34,068 nucleotides of DNA from Caulobacter sp. 17J65-9 (GTDB taxonomy: Bacteria; Pseudomonadota; Alphaproteobacteria; Caulobacterales; Caulobacteraceae): assembly GCF_010975005.1 (NCBI RefSeq), contig NZ_JAAIVC010000022.1, forward strand, positions 1 through 34,068, read 5' to 3'. The notes beneath the pieces were generated by a model. The model had not been told where the DNA came from, searched no databases, and was given only the letters and a program-made list of their open reading frames with translations. Below, in pieces: positions 14,791-23,196 of this stretch (position 1 is the stretch's first letter; the number at the start of each line of letters is the position of its first letter). Both the position numbers and the translations under genes were made by a program.

Positions 14791-14829
14791 CTTAGATGGC
14801 CCCCAAACTATCTGCGATAACTTACGCAC

Positions 14830-15033
14830 ATGAGCCCGGTCCCCGCCCCCATCGTCACCCCGTGCGTGAAGGTCTGCGCCGTCGACGGCGAGAGCGGCCT
14901 GTGCCTGGGCTGCTTGCGCACCCTGCCGGAGATCGCCGGCTGGGCGAAGCTGACCGCCGAGCGCCGGGCCGAGATCATGGCTGAACTGCCCGCCCGGCGG
15001 AGCCGGATCGACCCCCGCAAGCTGGGGCTTTGA
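14830..15033 (+). CDS. DUF1289 family small cysteine-rich protein
   Basis: The 67-residue protein has the DUF1289 pattern PCVKVC...GLCLGCLRT...I..W....R. Four cysteines lie in two CxxxC/CxxC groups near residues 12-29, followed by WAKLTAERRAEIMAELPAR. The cysteine spacing suggests binding of zinc or an iron-sulfur cluster, but the biochemical role of the family is not established. It is encoded just upstream of a retropepsin-like gene on the same strand, an arrangement I recall from other alphaproteobacteria. There is no Shine-Dalgarno before the ATG at 14830. A GATAAC about ten bases upstream could be a -10 element for a leaderless mRNA. Confidence 0.82.
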   Translation: MSPVPAPIVTPCVKVCAVDGESGLCLGCLRTLPEIAGWAKLTAERRAEIMAELPARRSRIDPRKLGL

Positions 15034-15123
15034 TTCACGACTCGACAACCTCTGATTCACCGGATGCAAACCCCAGGCGGCTAGGTTGCGCGGGCGCCGA
15101 GAAGCGGCGTCACGAGAGTCCGC

Positions 15124-15684
15124 ATGCTCAAGAACGCCGCCGTCATCGCCGCCGCCGCCGTCGTGTCCGCCCTGGGCGCCGGGGGAGCCGTGGTGGCTCT
15201 GGACTCGGTTTACGATCTGCCGCGCGTCAGCATTCCCTTCGCCGCCCCGCTGGTCTCGGTCGAGGAGCAGGCGACCGCTTCGGCCGAACCGATGGTCGAG
15301 ACCGCTTCGACGACCTCCGCCGCCGCGGCCATCACCAAGGCCAAGGACGGGCACTTCTGGGCCGAGGCGACCGTGGAGGGCCGGCACGTCCGCTTCCTGG
15401 TCGACACCGGCGCGACCACCGTCGCCCTGACCGCCGTCGACGCCAAGCGCCTGGGCATCGACGCCTCGCGCCTCGACTACAGCCATCCGGTGAAGACCGC
15501 CGCCGGCGAGATCCGCGCCGCCCTGGTCGAACTCGACTACGTGTCGGTGGCCGGCGCGCGCGTGGAGAAGGTCCAGGCCCTGGTCATGGAGAAGGGCCTG
15601 GAGACCTCGCTTCTGGGCATGAGCTATCTGGGCCGCCTGTCGCGGCTGGAAGCCACCCCGGATTCGATGATCCTGCGCTCGTAA
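15124..15684 (+). CDS. Membrane-anchored retropepsin-like aspartic protease (TIGR02281 type)
   Basis: The 186-residue protein has an N-terminal signal-anchor (about residues 5-27), a low-complexity Ala/Thr/Ser/Glu linker (about 45-72), and a single retropepsin domain (about 75-185). The catalytic motif is DTGAT at 94-98, and a second hydrophobic motif LLGMSYLGRL lies near the C-terminus. With only one catalytic Asp per chain, the enzyme must work as a homodimer, like retroviral proteases. The anchor places the domain in the periplasm. Substrate unknown. The ATG at 15124 follows GAGAG. It lies 90 bases downstream of the DUF1289 gene, so the two may share a transcript. The stop abuts a palindromic repeat. 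Confidence 0.87.
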   Translation: MLKNAAVIAAAAVVSALGAGGAVVALDSVYDLPRVSIPFAAPLVSVEEQATASAEPMVETASTTSAAAAITKAKDGHFWAEATVEGRHVRFLVDTGATTVALTAVDAKRLGIDASRLDYSHPVKTAAGEIRAALVELDYVSVAGARVEKVQALVMEKGLETSLLGMSYLGRLSRLEATPDSMILRS

Positions 15685-15732
15685 GAGCGCGACAGCCGAA
15701 AGTGGACGCCGGTATCGGCGACCGTCGCGCTC
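15685..15732. repeat. 48-bp palindromic intergenic repeat, copy 1
   Basis: Outer arms GAGCGCGAC (15685-15693) and GTCGCGCTC (15724-15732) pair perfectly over 9 bp, and inner arms around CCGAAA and TATCGG pair partly. It starts on the base after the retropepsin stop and lies between convergent genes. It matches copy 2 at 19279-19326 in 45 of 48 positions. Confidence 0.8.
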
Positions 15733-15756
15733 CACTTTAGAGCACGACAGCCGGGC

Positions 15757-16476
15757 TCAGACCTCGACCGCGCCGCCCGGATTGCGGGCGCGCGAGCGCA
15801 GCCACATCACCCCGGCCAGATCCGAGAAGGCCGCCCACAGCCGGCCCAGGTTCGTGTACTTCGACGCACCCGTGGTGCGCGGGCGATGGCCGACGTCCTC
15901 GAAGCGCACCTGGTAGCCCTCGCGGATCATCAGCGCCGGCAGGTAGCGGTGCATGTGATCGAAGTAGGGCAGCAGCAGGAAGGACTCGCGGCGGAAGGCC
16001 TTCAGGCCGCAGCCGGTGTCGTCGGCCTGGTCGTTCAGCAGCTTCTTGCGGATGCCGTTGGCCCAGCGCGAGGCGTAGCGCTTGGCGGCGCTGTCCTGGC
16101 GCTTGGCGCGGCGGCCGCCGACCAGGGCGACCTCGCCCGGCGCGGCCTTCAGGGCGTCGGCCAGCTTGGGCGCGTCGGCCGGCGGGTTCTGACCGTCGCC
16201 GTCCATGGTCACCACGATCGGGCCGCGCGCGGCCAGCACGCCGGTGCGCACCGCGCGGCTCTGGCCGGCGTTGGACTTGTGGGTCAGCACCCGCAGGCGC
16301 GGCAGCTCGGCCTTCAGCGCCTCGAGTTCGGCCAGGGTCGCGTCACGGCTCGCGTCGTTGACGAAGATCATCTCGTAGTCGCGGCCGTCGAACGCGGCGG
16401 CGATCTCGCGCGCCAGCGCGGCGGCGGCGCCTTCTTCGTTGTAAACCGGGACGACGATCGAGGTTTCGGGCGACAT
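15757..16476 (-). CDS. GT2 family glycosyltransferase (polyprenyl-phosphate glycosyltransferase type)
   Basis: The 239-residue protein has the GT-A fold of dolichol-phosphate mannose synthase and ArnC-like enzymes: SIVVPVYNEE (6-15), FVNDASRDAT (39-47), and the metal-binding DGDGQNPP (92-99), with GCGLKAFRRE in the acceptor region. It lacks the C-terminal pair of transmembrane helices of long ArnC/GtrB proteins and has only one hydrophobic stretch (DLAGVMWL) near the end. Such enzymes attach a nucleotide-activated sugar to undecaprenyl phosphate on the cytoplasmic face. The divergent neighbour is an ArnT-like GT39, the class that uses exactly such lipid-linked sugars, so a two-step pathway is inferred. 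The sugar is unknown. Confidence 0.85.
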   Translation of the reverse strand: MSPETSIVVPVYNEEGAAAALAREIAAAFDGRDYEMIFVNDASRDATLAELEALKAELPRLRVLTHKSNAGQSRAVRTGVLAARGPIVVTMDGDGQNPPADAPKLADALKAAPGEVALVGGRRAKRQDSAAKRYASRWANGIRKKLLNDQADDTGCGLKAFRRESFLLLPYFDHMHRYLPALMIREGYQVRFEDVGHRPRTTGASKYTNLGRLWAAFSDLAGVMWLRSRARNPGGAVEV

Positions 16477-16535
16477 AGATGCCTCTGAGTTCCCGGCGCT
16501 ATTACCGCGCTTTCAGGCTAGGTGGAAACCGGCCG

Positions 16536-16554
16536 GCCGCGCGGAAAGCGCGGC
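16536..16554. other. 7-bp hairpin in the divergent GT2/ArnT-like promoter region
   Basis: GCCGCGC and GCGCGGC pair over a five-base GGAAA loop. It lies between the two divergent glycosyltransferase genes (gap 16477-16676). No clear promoter pair is visible around it. Confidence 0.25.
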
Positions 16555-16676
16555 AAATTGTAAAATAGAGGGCGCGCGCCGGGCGCAATACCGGCTCCCA
16601 CTATAGCTGGACACGCCCGCTCCGCTTTTCGGCTTTACGGGAGGCGCTCGTCCGATTGCGTGCTAATAGCGCGCCT

Positions 16677-18344
16677 ATGACGCGCTTCGACATTGATCGT
16701 TGGATCGCGGGCTGGCGAGGCCCGCTGCTGGCCGCCCTGGTCGCTCTGATCGCGGGCCTGCCCGGCGTGTTCGCCATGCCGCCGCTGGACCGCGACGAGT
16801 CGCGCTTCGCCCAGGCGACGGCGCAGATGCTCGAAACCGACGACTTCGTGAACATCCAGTTCCAGGACCAGCCGCGCCACAAGAAGCCGGTCGGCATCCA
16901 CTGGCTGCAGGCCGCCGCCGTATCGGCCGTCTCCGACCCGGAAGCGCGCGACATCTGGGCCTACCGCATTCCCTCGCTGCTGGGCGCGATGCTGGCGGCG
17001 GCCGCCTGCGCCTGGGGCGCGACGGCGATCTGGGGCGCGCGCGCCGGCGTGCTGGCCGGCGTGATGCTGGGCGCGAGCTTCCTGCTCTCGACCGAAGCCT
17101 TCATCGCCAAGACCGACGCGGTCCTGTGCGGAACCGTGACCCTGGCCATGGCCGCCCTGGCGCGGCTCTACCTCGCCTCGCGCGGCGAAGGGATTTCGGC
17201 CGGGCGCAAGACCAAGCTGCTGTTCTGGACGGCGATGGCCGTGGCCATCCTGGTCAAGGGGCCGATCGGCCCGATGGTCGCGGGCCTGGCCATGATCACG
17301 CTGGGCCTCTGGGACCGAAAGTGGCGCTGGCTGAAGGGCCTGGGCTGGGCCTGGGGCCTGGCCATCGTGCTGGCCGTCGTCGGCCCTTGGGCGGTGGCCA
17401 TCACCGTGGCCACGGACGGCGCCTTCTGGGGGACCTCGATCGGCGGCGACATGGCCGCGAAGGTCGCCGGCGGCCAGGAGGGCCACGGCGTGCCGCCGGG
17501 CCTCCACACCCTGCTGCTGCCCCTGCTGTTCTACCCGGGCACCCTGCTGCTGGCCGCCGCCGCCGTGACCGCCTGGACGCGCCGCGCCGAGCCGGCCGTG
17601 CGCTTCGCCATCGCCTGGTTCCTGCCCGCCTTCGTGGTGTTCGAGCTCGTTCCCACCAAGCTTCCGCACTATCCCCTGCCGACCTATGGCGCGATCGCCT
17701 GGCTGGCGGCGGCGGCCCTGACCCAGCCGATCGGCCCGCGCGCCCGCTGGACCGGGGTGGTGCTGGCCTGCCTGGCGGCGCTGGGCGTCAGCGCCGTGGC
17801 GGTCGGCGGGCTGACCCAGTTCGGCGACAAGTCGGACACCTTCTGGGTCTCGCTCACCGTCGGTTTCGCCATGATCGGCGCCTTCGTCGGCGCTTACCTG
17901 CTGCTGAACCGCGCCGCCCGCACGGCCATGGTGGTCGCCTGCGCCTTCGGCGTGCTCGCCCACGCCGCCCTGGTGGGCGTGGCCAGCAGCCTGCAGCCCC
18001 TGCAGGTCTCGCCGCGCATCGAGAAGGCGCTGCGCAAGGCCGACCTCGATCCGCGCGAGGGCGTCGTGCCCGGCCCGGTGGCGGTGGCCGGCTACGCCGA
18101 GCCCAGCCTGGTGTTCCTGCTGGGCACCCGCACCGAACTGCTGGCCACGGGCGCGGACGCGATCCCCGCCGTGGCCCAGGGCCGGCCGGTGCTGATCGAA
18201 GGCCGCGAGGAGAACAGCTTCCAGCAGGCCCTCGCCCAGCGAAAGCTCAAGGTGCGTTCGGTGGACGTGGTCGAGGGCCGCAACTATTCCAACGGCAAAC
18301 GCGTGCGCCTGACCCTATATCAGGCCGACGTCGCCCGCCCCTGA
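16677..18344 (+). CDS. ArnT-like GT39 integral membrane glycosyltransferase
   Basis: The 555-residue protein has about a dozen transmembrane segments and the GT39/GT83 signature in the first periplasmic loop, PPLDRDESRFAQAT, with the catalytic-type Asp40-Glu41. A second conserved loop reads FQDQPRHKKPVGIHWLQ. ArnT and relatives transfer a sugar from undecaprenyl phosphate to lipid A or other acceptors on the periplasmic side. Charged residues in VPTKLPHYPLP match the ArnT family. Specificity for aminoarabinose cannot be claimed, since no arnA, arnB or arnD is present. I chose the ATG at 16677; a TTG at 16656 lies closer to GGGAGG (16640-16645) and would add seven residues. It lies divergent from the GT2 gene that probably makes its donor. 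Confidence 0.87.
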   Translation: MTRFDIDRWIAGWRGPLLAALVALIAGLPGVFAMPPLDRDESRFAQATAQMLETDDFVNIQFQDQPRHKKPVGIHWLQAAAVSAVSDPEARDIWAYRIPSLLGAMLAAAACAWGATAIWGARAGVLAGVMLGASFLLSTEAFIAKTDAVLCGTVTLAMAALARLYLASRGEGISAGRKTKLLFWTAMAVAILVKGPIGPMVAGLAMITLGLWDRKWRWLKGLGWAWGLAIVLAVVGPWAVAITVATDGAFWGTSIGGDMAAKVAGGQEGHGVPPGLHTLLLPLLFYPGTLLLAAAAVTAWTRRAEPAVRFAIAWFLPAFVVFELVPTKLPHYPLPTYGAIAWLAAAALTQPIGPRARWTGVVLACLAALGVSAVAVGGLTQFGDKSDTFWVSLTVGFAMIGAFVGAYLLLNRAARTAMVVACAFGVLAHAALVGVASSLQPLQVSPRIEKALRKADLDPREGVVPGPVAVAGYAEPSLVFLLGTRTELLATGADAIPAVAQGRPVLIEGREENSFQQALAQRKLKVRSVDVVEGRNYSNGKRVRLTLYQADVARP

Positions 18345-18361
18345 AGCGCCCGTAGAGTCCC

Positions 18362-19279
18362 ATGAGCCGCCGTATCGAGATCGTCGAAGTCGGGCCGCGC
18401 GACGGCCTGCAGAACGAGGCCGTGGTCCTCACCTCCGAGGACCGGATCGAGTTCGTCCGCAAGCTGGAGGACGCCGGCGCGCGGCGCATCGAGGCGGTCT
18501 CCTTCGTGCATCCGAAGCTGGTCCCGCAGATGGCCGAGGCCGAGACGGTGATGGCCGGCCTGCCGAAGGACGCCGGCCGCTCGCGCATCGGCCTGGCCCT
18601 GAACCTGAAGGGCTTCGACCGGGCGGTCGCGGCCGACTGCGACGAGGTCAACGTGGCCATGTCGGCCACCGACGGCTTCGGCCTGAAGAACCAGGGCCTG
18701 AGCGTCGCCCAGCAGGTCGACATGCTGGGCCAGATCGTCGAGCGCACCCACAACCTGACCGGCGCCGGCGCGGGGCCGAAGCTGTCGGCCACCCTGTCGG
18801 TGGTCTGGGGTTGTCCGTTCGACGGCGAGGTCAGCGACGGCCAGGTGGCCGCGATCGTACGCGACATCGCAGCCCTGGGCGTGGCGGAGATCGGCCTGGC
18901 CGACACCATCGGCGTCGGCGACCCGTGGACCGTGCGCCGGCGCATCGAGGCGGTGCGCGCCGCGGCCGGCGACGCGACCCTGCGCCTGCACTTCCACGAC
19001 ACCCGCAACACCGGGGTGGCCAACGCCTACGCCGGCGTCGAGGCCGGGGTGGACGTGCTGGACGCCTCCTGCGGCGGCATCGGCGGCTGCCCGTTCGCGC
19101 CCAACGCGACCGGCAACGTGGCGACCGAGGACCTGGTCTTCGCCCTGCACCGGGCCGGCTTCGAGACCGGCTACGACCTCGACGCGCTGATCGCGGCGGC
19201 CCAATGGGTCGGCGGGAAGCTGGGCAAGGCGCCCCCGTCCAAGCTGTCCAAGGCCGGGCCGTTCCGCCCCGTCGCCTAG
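18362..19279 (+). CDS. Hydroxymethylglutaryl-CoA lyase
   Basis: The 305-residue TIM-barrel enzyme cleaves HMG-CoA to acetoacetate and acetyl-CoA, the last step of leucine degradation. Diagnostic residues are present: Arg13-Asp14 in VGPRDGLQNE, metal ligands His210 and His212 in LHFHDTRNTG, and the signature GCPFAPNATGN with catalytic Cys243. The His212 to Cys243 distance (31) equals that in human HMGCL (His235 to Cys266). It starts 17 bases after the ArnT-like gene and may be cotranscribed, though the functions do not match. No methylcrotonyl-CoA carboxylase or isovaleryl-CoA dehydrogenase gene lies in the window, so the leucine cluster is split or elsewhere. Its TAG stop is the first part of a palindromic repeat. 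Confidence 0.93.
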   Translation: MSRRIEIVEVGPRDGLQNEAVVLTSEDRIEFVRKLEDAGARRIEAVSFVHPKLVPQMAEAETVMAGLPKDAGRSRIGLALNLKGFDRAVAADCDEVNVAMSATDGFGLKNQGLSVAQQVDMLGQIVERTHNLTGAGAGPKLSATLSVVWGCPFDGEVSDGQVAAIVRDIAALGVAEIGLADTIGVGDPWTVRRRIEAVRAAAGDATLRLHFHDTRNTGVANAYAGVEAGVDVLDASCGGIGGCPFAPNATGNVATEDLVFALHRAGFETGYDLDALIAAAQWVGGKLGKAPPSKLSKAGPFRPVA

Positions 19280-19326
19280 AGCGCGACAGCCGAAAGTGGA
19301 CGCCGGTTTCGGCGGCCGTCGCGCTT
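19279..19326. repeat. 48-bp palindromic intergenic repeat, copy 2
   Basis: AGCGCGAC (19280-19287) and GTCGCGCT (19318-19325) form the outer stem; GCCGAAA and TTTCGGC form a perfect 7-bp inner stem. The unit begins on the last base of the HMG-CoA lyase stop. Like copy 1 it sits between two convergent genes, which suggests use as a bidirectional terminator or mRNA end-protector. Confidence 0.8.
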
Positions 19327-19340
19327 TACCCCAAGAAGGC

Positions 19341-20273
19341 CTACCCCGCCTTCCCGGTGATCTTCCTGAGCGCCGGGCGCAGCACCGCGGCCATCACGAT
19401 CAACGGCCCCAGCGCCCAGGCCAGAGCCAGGCGGGCGGGATTGTCGGCGCGCTTGCGGAAGTAGCGGGCCAGGCCCCGCCCCTTGTGGAATTCGACGAAA
19501 ACCGGCTCGGCCAGGCTGGTGTGGCCCAGGTGGACGACCTCTGCCTGCGGCTGGAACCAGACCGTGCCGCCGGCCTGGCGGGCGCGCCAGCACAGGTCGA
19601 CGTCCTCGACGTGCAGGAAGTAGCGGCCGTCGAACCCGCCCAGCGCGTGGAAGTCGTCGCGGCTCATGCAGAAGCAGGCGCCCGATATGGTCGGCACCTC
19701 GGCCGGGCCGTCCGGCTCCGGCTGGTCTTCGTGGTGGATCTCGAACCGGCGCAGGAAGCCGAAGACAGCGGTCAGGCGCGACAGGGTGAGCAGGGTAGTG
19801 ACCGGCGTCACGTCCCCCCGGCGCGCGCCGCGCTGTTCGCTGCGATCGGGATTGAGCACCCGCGCGCCGACCACGCAGGGGGCCGGCCGGTTGGCGGCCG
19901 CGGCGACCAGGGCGTCCAGGCAGCCGTCCTCCAGCAGGGCGTCGGGATTGAGGAACACCAGCCAGCGCGCGGTGGCGCTGGACGCGCCCAGATTGGCCCC
20001 GCGGGCGAAGCCGACATTGCCGTGGCCCTGCAGCAGCCGCACGCGCGGCTCGCGCGCGGCGATCTCGACCAGGCGGGCGGCGTCCTCGGGACTGGAGCCG
20101 TTGTCGACCAGCACCAGCTCGCCGGCGCGGACCGCCTTCAGCACTCGGTCCACGGCGTCGAACAGGACCGGTCCGGTGCGATAGACCACCATGACCACCG
20201 CCACGTCGGCGACGGGCGCGCGCGCCGGCGCGAAGGCGACCACGGTGTGGTTCGTTCGGACACGGGTGTCCAT
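19341..20273 (-). CDS. GT2 family glycosyltransferase, rhamnosyltransferase-like
   Basis: The 310-residue protein has a GT-A domain with VVMVVYRTG near residue 27, LVDNGSSPEDAARL (from 55), NVGFARGANLG, and the metal-binding segment FLNPDALLEDG (108-118). HVEDVDLCWRARQAGG follows, the EDVD motif of rhamnosyl/galactofuranosyl-transferase-like enzymes. A hydrophobic helix near the C-terminus (LALAWALGPLIVMAAVL) suggests attachment to the inner membrane. The likely role is sugar addition in O-antigen, exopolysaccharide or glycolipid synthesis. No polysaccharide cluster surrounds it. I chose the ATG at 20273, preceded by GGAG at six bases; the longer frame begins at a GTG (20336) without such a site. 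Confidence 0.85.
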   Translation of the reverse strand: MDTRVRTNHTVVAFAPARAPVADVAVVMVVYRTGPVLFDAVDRVLKAVRAGELVLVDNGSSPEDAARLVEIAAREPRVRLLQGHGNVGFARGANLGASSATARWLVFLNPDALLEDGCLDALVAAAANRPAPCVVGARVLNPDRSEQRGARRGDVTPVTTLLTLSRLTAVFGFLRRFEIHHEDQPEPDGPAEVPTISGACFCMSRDDFHALGGFDGRYFLHVEDVDLCWRARQAGGTVWFQPQAEVVHLGHTSLAEPVFVEFHKGRGLARYFRKRADNPARLALAWALGPLIVMAAVLRPALRKITGKAG

Positions 20274-20402
20274 GGCCGGCTCCGCGCTGCGCAAATCCGG
20301 GAACAGGTGGGTTATCCCCTTGATCGGGCCGGACACCGAGCGTCGCCCGCCGTCCTGCTGCGCTCGAAAACACCCCGGGCGAGCCGGACGTTCCGGGGCA
20401 CA

Positions 20403-20437
20403 AACGAAAGCGCCCGCGGCCGGGGGCCGCGGGCGCT
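20403..20437 (-). terminator. Terminator downstream of thrS
   Basis: A perfect 13-bp GC stem (20409-20421 with 20425-20437, three-base loop) is followed on the minus strand by TTTCGTTTG. It starts 23 bases after the thrS stop. Confidence 0.75.
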
Positions 20438-20459
20438 CAGGTTCGGTCCGTATGGCCGA

Positions 20460-22382
20460 TCAGGCCCGGCGCAGGTCCGGCGGCGTGGCCTCGGCGACCA
20501 GCTGCGCCACGGCTTCGTCGAGGCTGATCAGGGTCTGGTCCTGGGAGCCCAGGCGACGCAGGGCGACCGTGCGGTTCTCGGCTTCCTTGCGGCCGACCAC
20601 GGCGATGACCGGGGTCTTGCCCAGCGAGTGCTCGCGGACCTTGTAGTTGATCTTCTCGTTGCGCAGATCGGTCTCCACGCGAAGGCCGGCGGCGCGCAGG
20701 GCGGCGGCGGCTTCCTCGGCGAAGTCGTCGGCATCGGAGGTGATCGTCGCCACGACAACCTGCGTAGGCGCCAGCCACAGGGGGAAGGCCCCCCCGTAGT
20801 TCTCGATCAGAATGCCGATGAAGCGCTCGAACGAGCCCAGGATCGCCCGGTGCAGCATCACCGGCCGCTGCTTGGAGCCGTCCTCGGCCACGTACTCGGC
20901 GTCCAGCCGCTCCGGCAGGACGTAGTCCAGCTGGATGGTGCCGCAGGTCCATTCACGGCCGATGGCGTCCTTGACGATGAAGTCCAGCTTCGGCGCGTAG
21001 AAGGCGCCGTCGCCCTCGGCGATCACCGGCTCGACCCCGGCGGCGCGGGCGGCCTCGGCCATCTGCGCCTCGGCCTTGTCCCAGAACGCGTCCGAACCGG
21101 CGCGGACTTCGGGGCGGGTGGCCAGGTTGATGTAGGCCGTCTCCATGCCGAGGTCGGCATGGATGCTCTTCGCCAGCTTGATGAACGCGGCCGTCTCTTC
21201 GACGATCTGGTCCTCGCGGCAGAAGATGTGGGCGTCGTCCTGGGTGAAACCGCGCACGCGCATCAGGCCGTGCAGGGCGCCCGACGGCTCATAGCGGTGG
21301 CAGGCGCCGAACTCGGCCATGCGCAGCGGCAGGTCGCGATAGGACTTCTGGCCCTGGTCGAAGATCTGCACGTGGCCGGGGCAGTTCATCGGCTTGAGCG
21401 ACAGGGTCTCGCCCTCGACCGTCTCGCAGACGAACATGTTGGGGCGGTACTTGTCCCAGTGGCCCGAGGCCTCCCAGAACTTGCGGTCCAGCACCTGCGG
21501 CGTCTTCACCTCGACATAGCCGGCGGCGTCGAGACGGCGGCGCATGTAGGCCTCCAGCACACGCCACAGCACCCAGCCCTTCGGGTGCCAGAACACCATG
21601 CCGCGGCCCTCTTCCTGCATGTGGAAGAGGCTCATGGCGCGGCCGACCTTGCGGTGGTCGCGCTTCTCGGCTTCCTCGACGCGCTTGAGGTAGGCGTCGA
21701 GGTCGGCCTCGTTGGCCCAGGCGGTGCCGTACATGCGCTGCAGCTGGGCGTTGCGGTGGTCGCCGCGCCAGTAGGCGCCGGCCAGCTTGGTCAGCTTGAA
21801 GGCCTTGCCGACGTGCTTGGTCGACGGCAGGTGCGGCCCGCGGCACAGGTCCTTCCAGCGGCCCTGCGAATAGACCGTGATCTCTTCGCTGGGCGGCAGG
21901 TCGCGGACGATCTCGGCCTTGTACGTCTCGCCGATCGACTCGAAGTACTTGATCGCGTCGTCGCGGTTCCAGACCTCGCGCAGGATCGGTTCGTCGCGGT
22001 CGACGATCTCGCGCATCTTGGCTTCGATCTTCTCGAAGTCGTCGATGGAGAACGGCTCCTCGCGGGCGAAGTCGTAATAGAACCCGTCCTCGATCGACGG
22101 GCCGATGGTGACCTGCGTGCCGGGGAACAGCTCCTGCACGGCCTCGGCCAGCACGTGGGCGACGTCGTGGCGGATGGTCTCCAGCGCCTCGGGGCTGTCG
22201 CGGGTGACGATCTCGAGCTTGCCGCTGGCGAGCGGCCGGTTCAGGTCGCGCAGCTCGCCGTCCAGCTTCACCATCACCGCCTTCTTGGCCAGCGACGGCG
22301 AAATCGACTGCGCCACGTCCTTGCCCGTCGAACCCTGCGGGTACTGGCGGACGGCGCCGTCGGGAAACACCAGGTCGATCAT
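20460..22382 (-). CDS. thrS: Threonine--tRNA ligase
   Basis: The 640-residue enzyme charges tRNA-Thr in the cytoplasm. The order is standard: TGS domain (about 1-60), editing domain (about 65-225, with [12 protein letters not shown] and the HRNAQLQR region), class II catalytic core (about 245-535), and the anticodon-binding domain (about 540-635). The zinc-binding region shows MNCPGH, and motif 2 reads [20 protein letters not shown], continuing GFTQDD. The length is equal to E. coli ThrS (642) within two residues. Its ATG overlaps the yidD stop (ATGA), so the two are coupled. A strong hairpin ends the unit. No T-box or operator-like leader can be seen because the start lies directly against yidD. 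Confidence 0.97.
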   Translation of the reverse strand: MIDLVFPDGAVRQYPQGSTGKDVAQSISPSLAKKAVMVKLDGELRDLNRPLASGKLEIVTRDSPEALETIRHDVAHVLAEAVQELFPGTQVTIGPSIEDGFYYDFAREEPFSIDDFEKIEAKMREIVDRDEPILREVWNRDDAIKYFESIGETYKAEIVRDLPPSEEITVYSQGRWKDLCRGPHLPSTKHVGKAFKLTKLAGAYWRGDHRNAQLQRMYGTAWANEADLDAYLKRVEEAEKRDHRKVGRAMSLFHMQEEGRGMVFWHPKGWVLWRVLEAYMRRRLDAAGYVEVKTPQVLDRKFWEASGHWDKYRPNMFVCETVEGETLSLKPMNCPGHVQIFDQGQKSYRDLPLRMAEFGACHRYEPSGALHGLMRVRGFTQDDAHIFCREDQIVEETAAFIKLAKSIHADLGMETAYINLATRPEVRAGSDAFWDKAEAQMAEAARAAGVEPVIAEGDGAFYAPKLDFIVKDAIGREWTCGTIQLDYVLPERLDAEYVAEDGSKQRPVMLHRAILGSFERFIGILIENYGGAFPLWLAPTQVVVATITSDADDFAEEAAAALRAAGLRVETDLRNEKINYKVREHSLGKTPVIAVVGRKEAENRTVALRRLGSQDQTLISLDEAVAQLVAEATPPDLRRA

Positions 22383-22630
22383 GTCTCACACTTCAGTTTG
22401 CCGCTCTGCGGCGGCGGGACGGGGTCGTAGCCTGACCCGCCCCAGGGATTGCATCGGCACACGCGGTGGGCGGCGAGGTAGGAGCCGCGCCAGAACCCGT
22501 GTGCGATCAGGGCTTCGGCCGCATACTCCGAACAGGTCGGAAGGAAGCGGCACTGCCGCCCGATCAGGGGCGAAAGCGTCAGCTTGTAGGCCCGAAGGCT
22601 CAAGCGGACGGCGCGTTCATAGAGTGTCAT
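22379..22630 (-). CDS. yidD: Membrane protein insertion efficiency factor YidD
   Basis: The 83-residue protein carries the YidD signature: [20 protein letters not shown], with [11 protein letters not shown] after it, then [17 protein letters not shown], with conserved cysteines. YidD is an amphipathic membrane-peripheral protein that helps YidC insert membrane proteins. In many genomes yidD sits with rnpA and yidC; here it precedes thrS, overlapping by four bases, with the Fe-S scaffold gene upstream. The size is typical (70-90 residues). Confidence 0.93.
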   Translation of the reverse strand: MTLYERAVRLSLRAYKLTLSPLIGRQCRFLPTCSEYAAEALIAHGFWRGSYLAAHRVCRCNPWGGSGYDPVPPPQSGKLKCET

Positions 22631-22688
22631 GCCGGGGCGACCGCGAACGACGGTTCGGCGCGCTTATCGCACTTGCGAAAAGGGCCGA

Positions 22689-23138
22689 TCAAGCCGCGCC
22701 GGCGCAGCTAGTTCGCTCGATGGCCTGGCGCGCGGCGGCGACCGCCGCCTCGAACGGCAGCAGGGTCGAGGCGTGGCGGGCGGGATAGGCCTTCACCGGC
22801 TCCAGCACGGCGAGGTCGGAAAAGCGTCCCGAGGGTGCGGGGCCGTCGGTTTTCAGCATGGCGCGCAGCTGGTCGCGGGCGGCTTCCAGCTCGGCGACCG
22901 TGGCGCCGACGGCCTGGGCGCCCAGCACCGAGGCGGCGGCCTGGCCCAGCGCGCAGCACTGGACGTCCTGGGCCAGGTCCATGACCCGGCCGTCCTCGAC
23001 GACGACGTCGACCACCACCCGGCTGCCGCACAGCTTGGCGATCCGCTCGGCCGAGGCGTCGGGCGCGGCCAGACGCCCGGCCCGCGGCAGGTGCGCGGCC
23101 AGGTTCAGGATCTTGGCGGAGTAGAGCTCGTCCAGCAT
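22689..23138 (-). CDS. IscU/NifU-like Fe-S assembly scaffold homologue lacking the third cysteine
   Basis: The 149-residue protein matches the NifU N-terminal/SufU domain: an N-terminal LYSAKILNLAAH segment, Cys37 in AKLCGSRV, and Cys61-Cys62 in VQCCALGQAAASVL. Where IscU and SufU have a third ligand cysteine near the C-terminus, this protein reads PARHASTLLPFEAA, with Ala or Ser at that place. Either it holds a cluster or zinc with other residues or it is not a full scaffold. Proteins of this divergent type are often encoded near housekeeping genes in alphaproteobacteria, with no defined role that I know. I chose the ATG at 23138 because the homologous region starts there; the longer frame (23192) adds an unrelated basic tail. 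No isc or suf genes are nearby. Confidence 0.75.
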   Translation of the reverse strand: MLDELYSAKILNLAAHLPRAGRLAAPDASAERIAKLCGSRVVVDVVVEDGRVMDLAQDVQCCALGQAAASVLGAQAVGATVAELEAARDQLRAMLKTDGPAPSGRFSDLAVLEPVKAYPARHASTLLPFEAAVAAARQAIERTSCAGAA

Positions 23139-23196
23139 CGGGCGGAATATGGGGCGCCTGGGCTTCGACGTTAAGCCGTTACGACAAAACAACGCC

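Noticed and set aside
19296-22430. 1044-residue plus-strand open frame opposite the GT2 and thrS genes
   Set aside because: It is antisense to well-supported genes and has a shadow composition (Gly, Arg, His, Gln, Val rich). Long antisense frames arise from strong GC bias at third positions.
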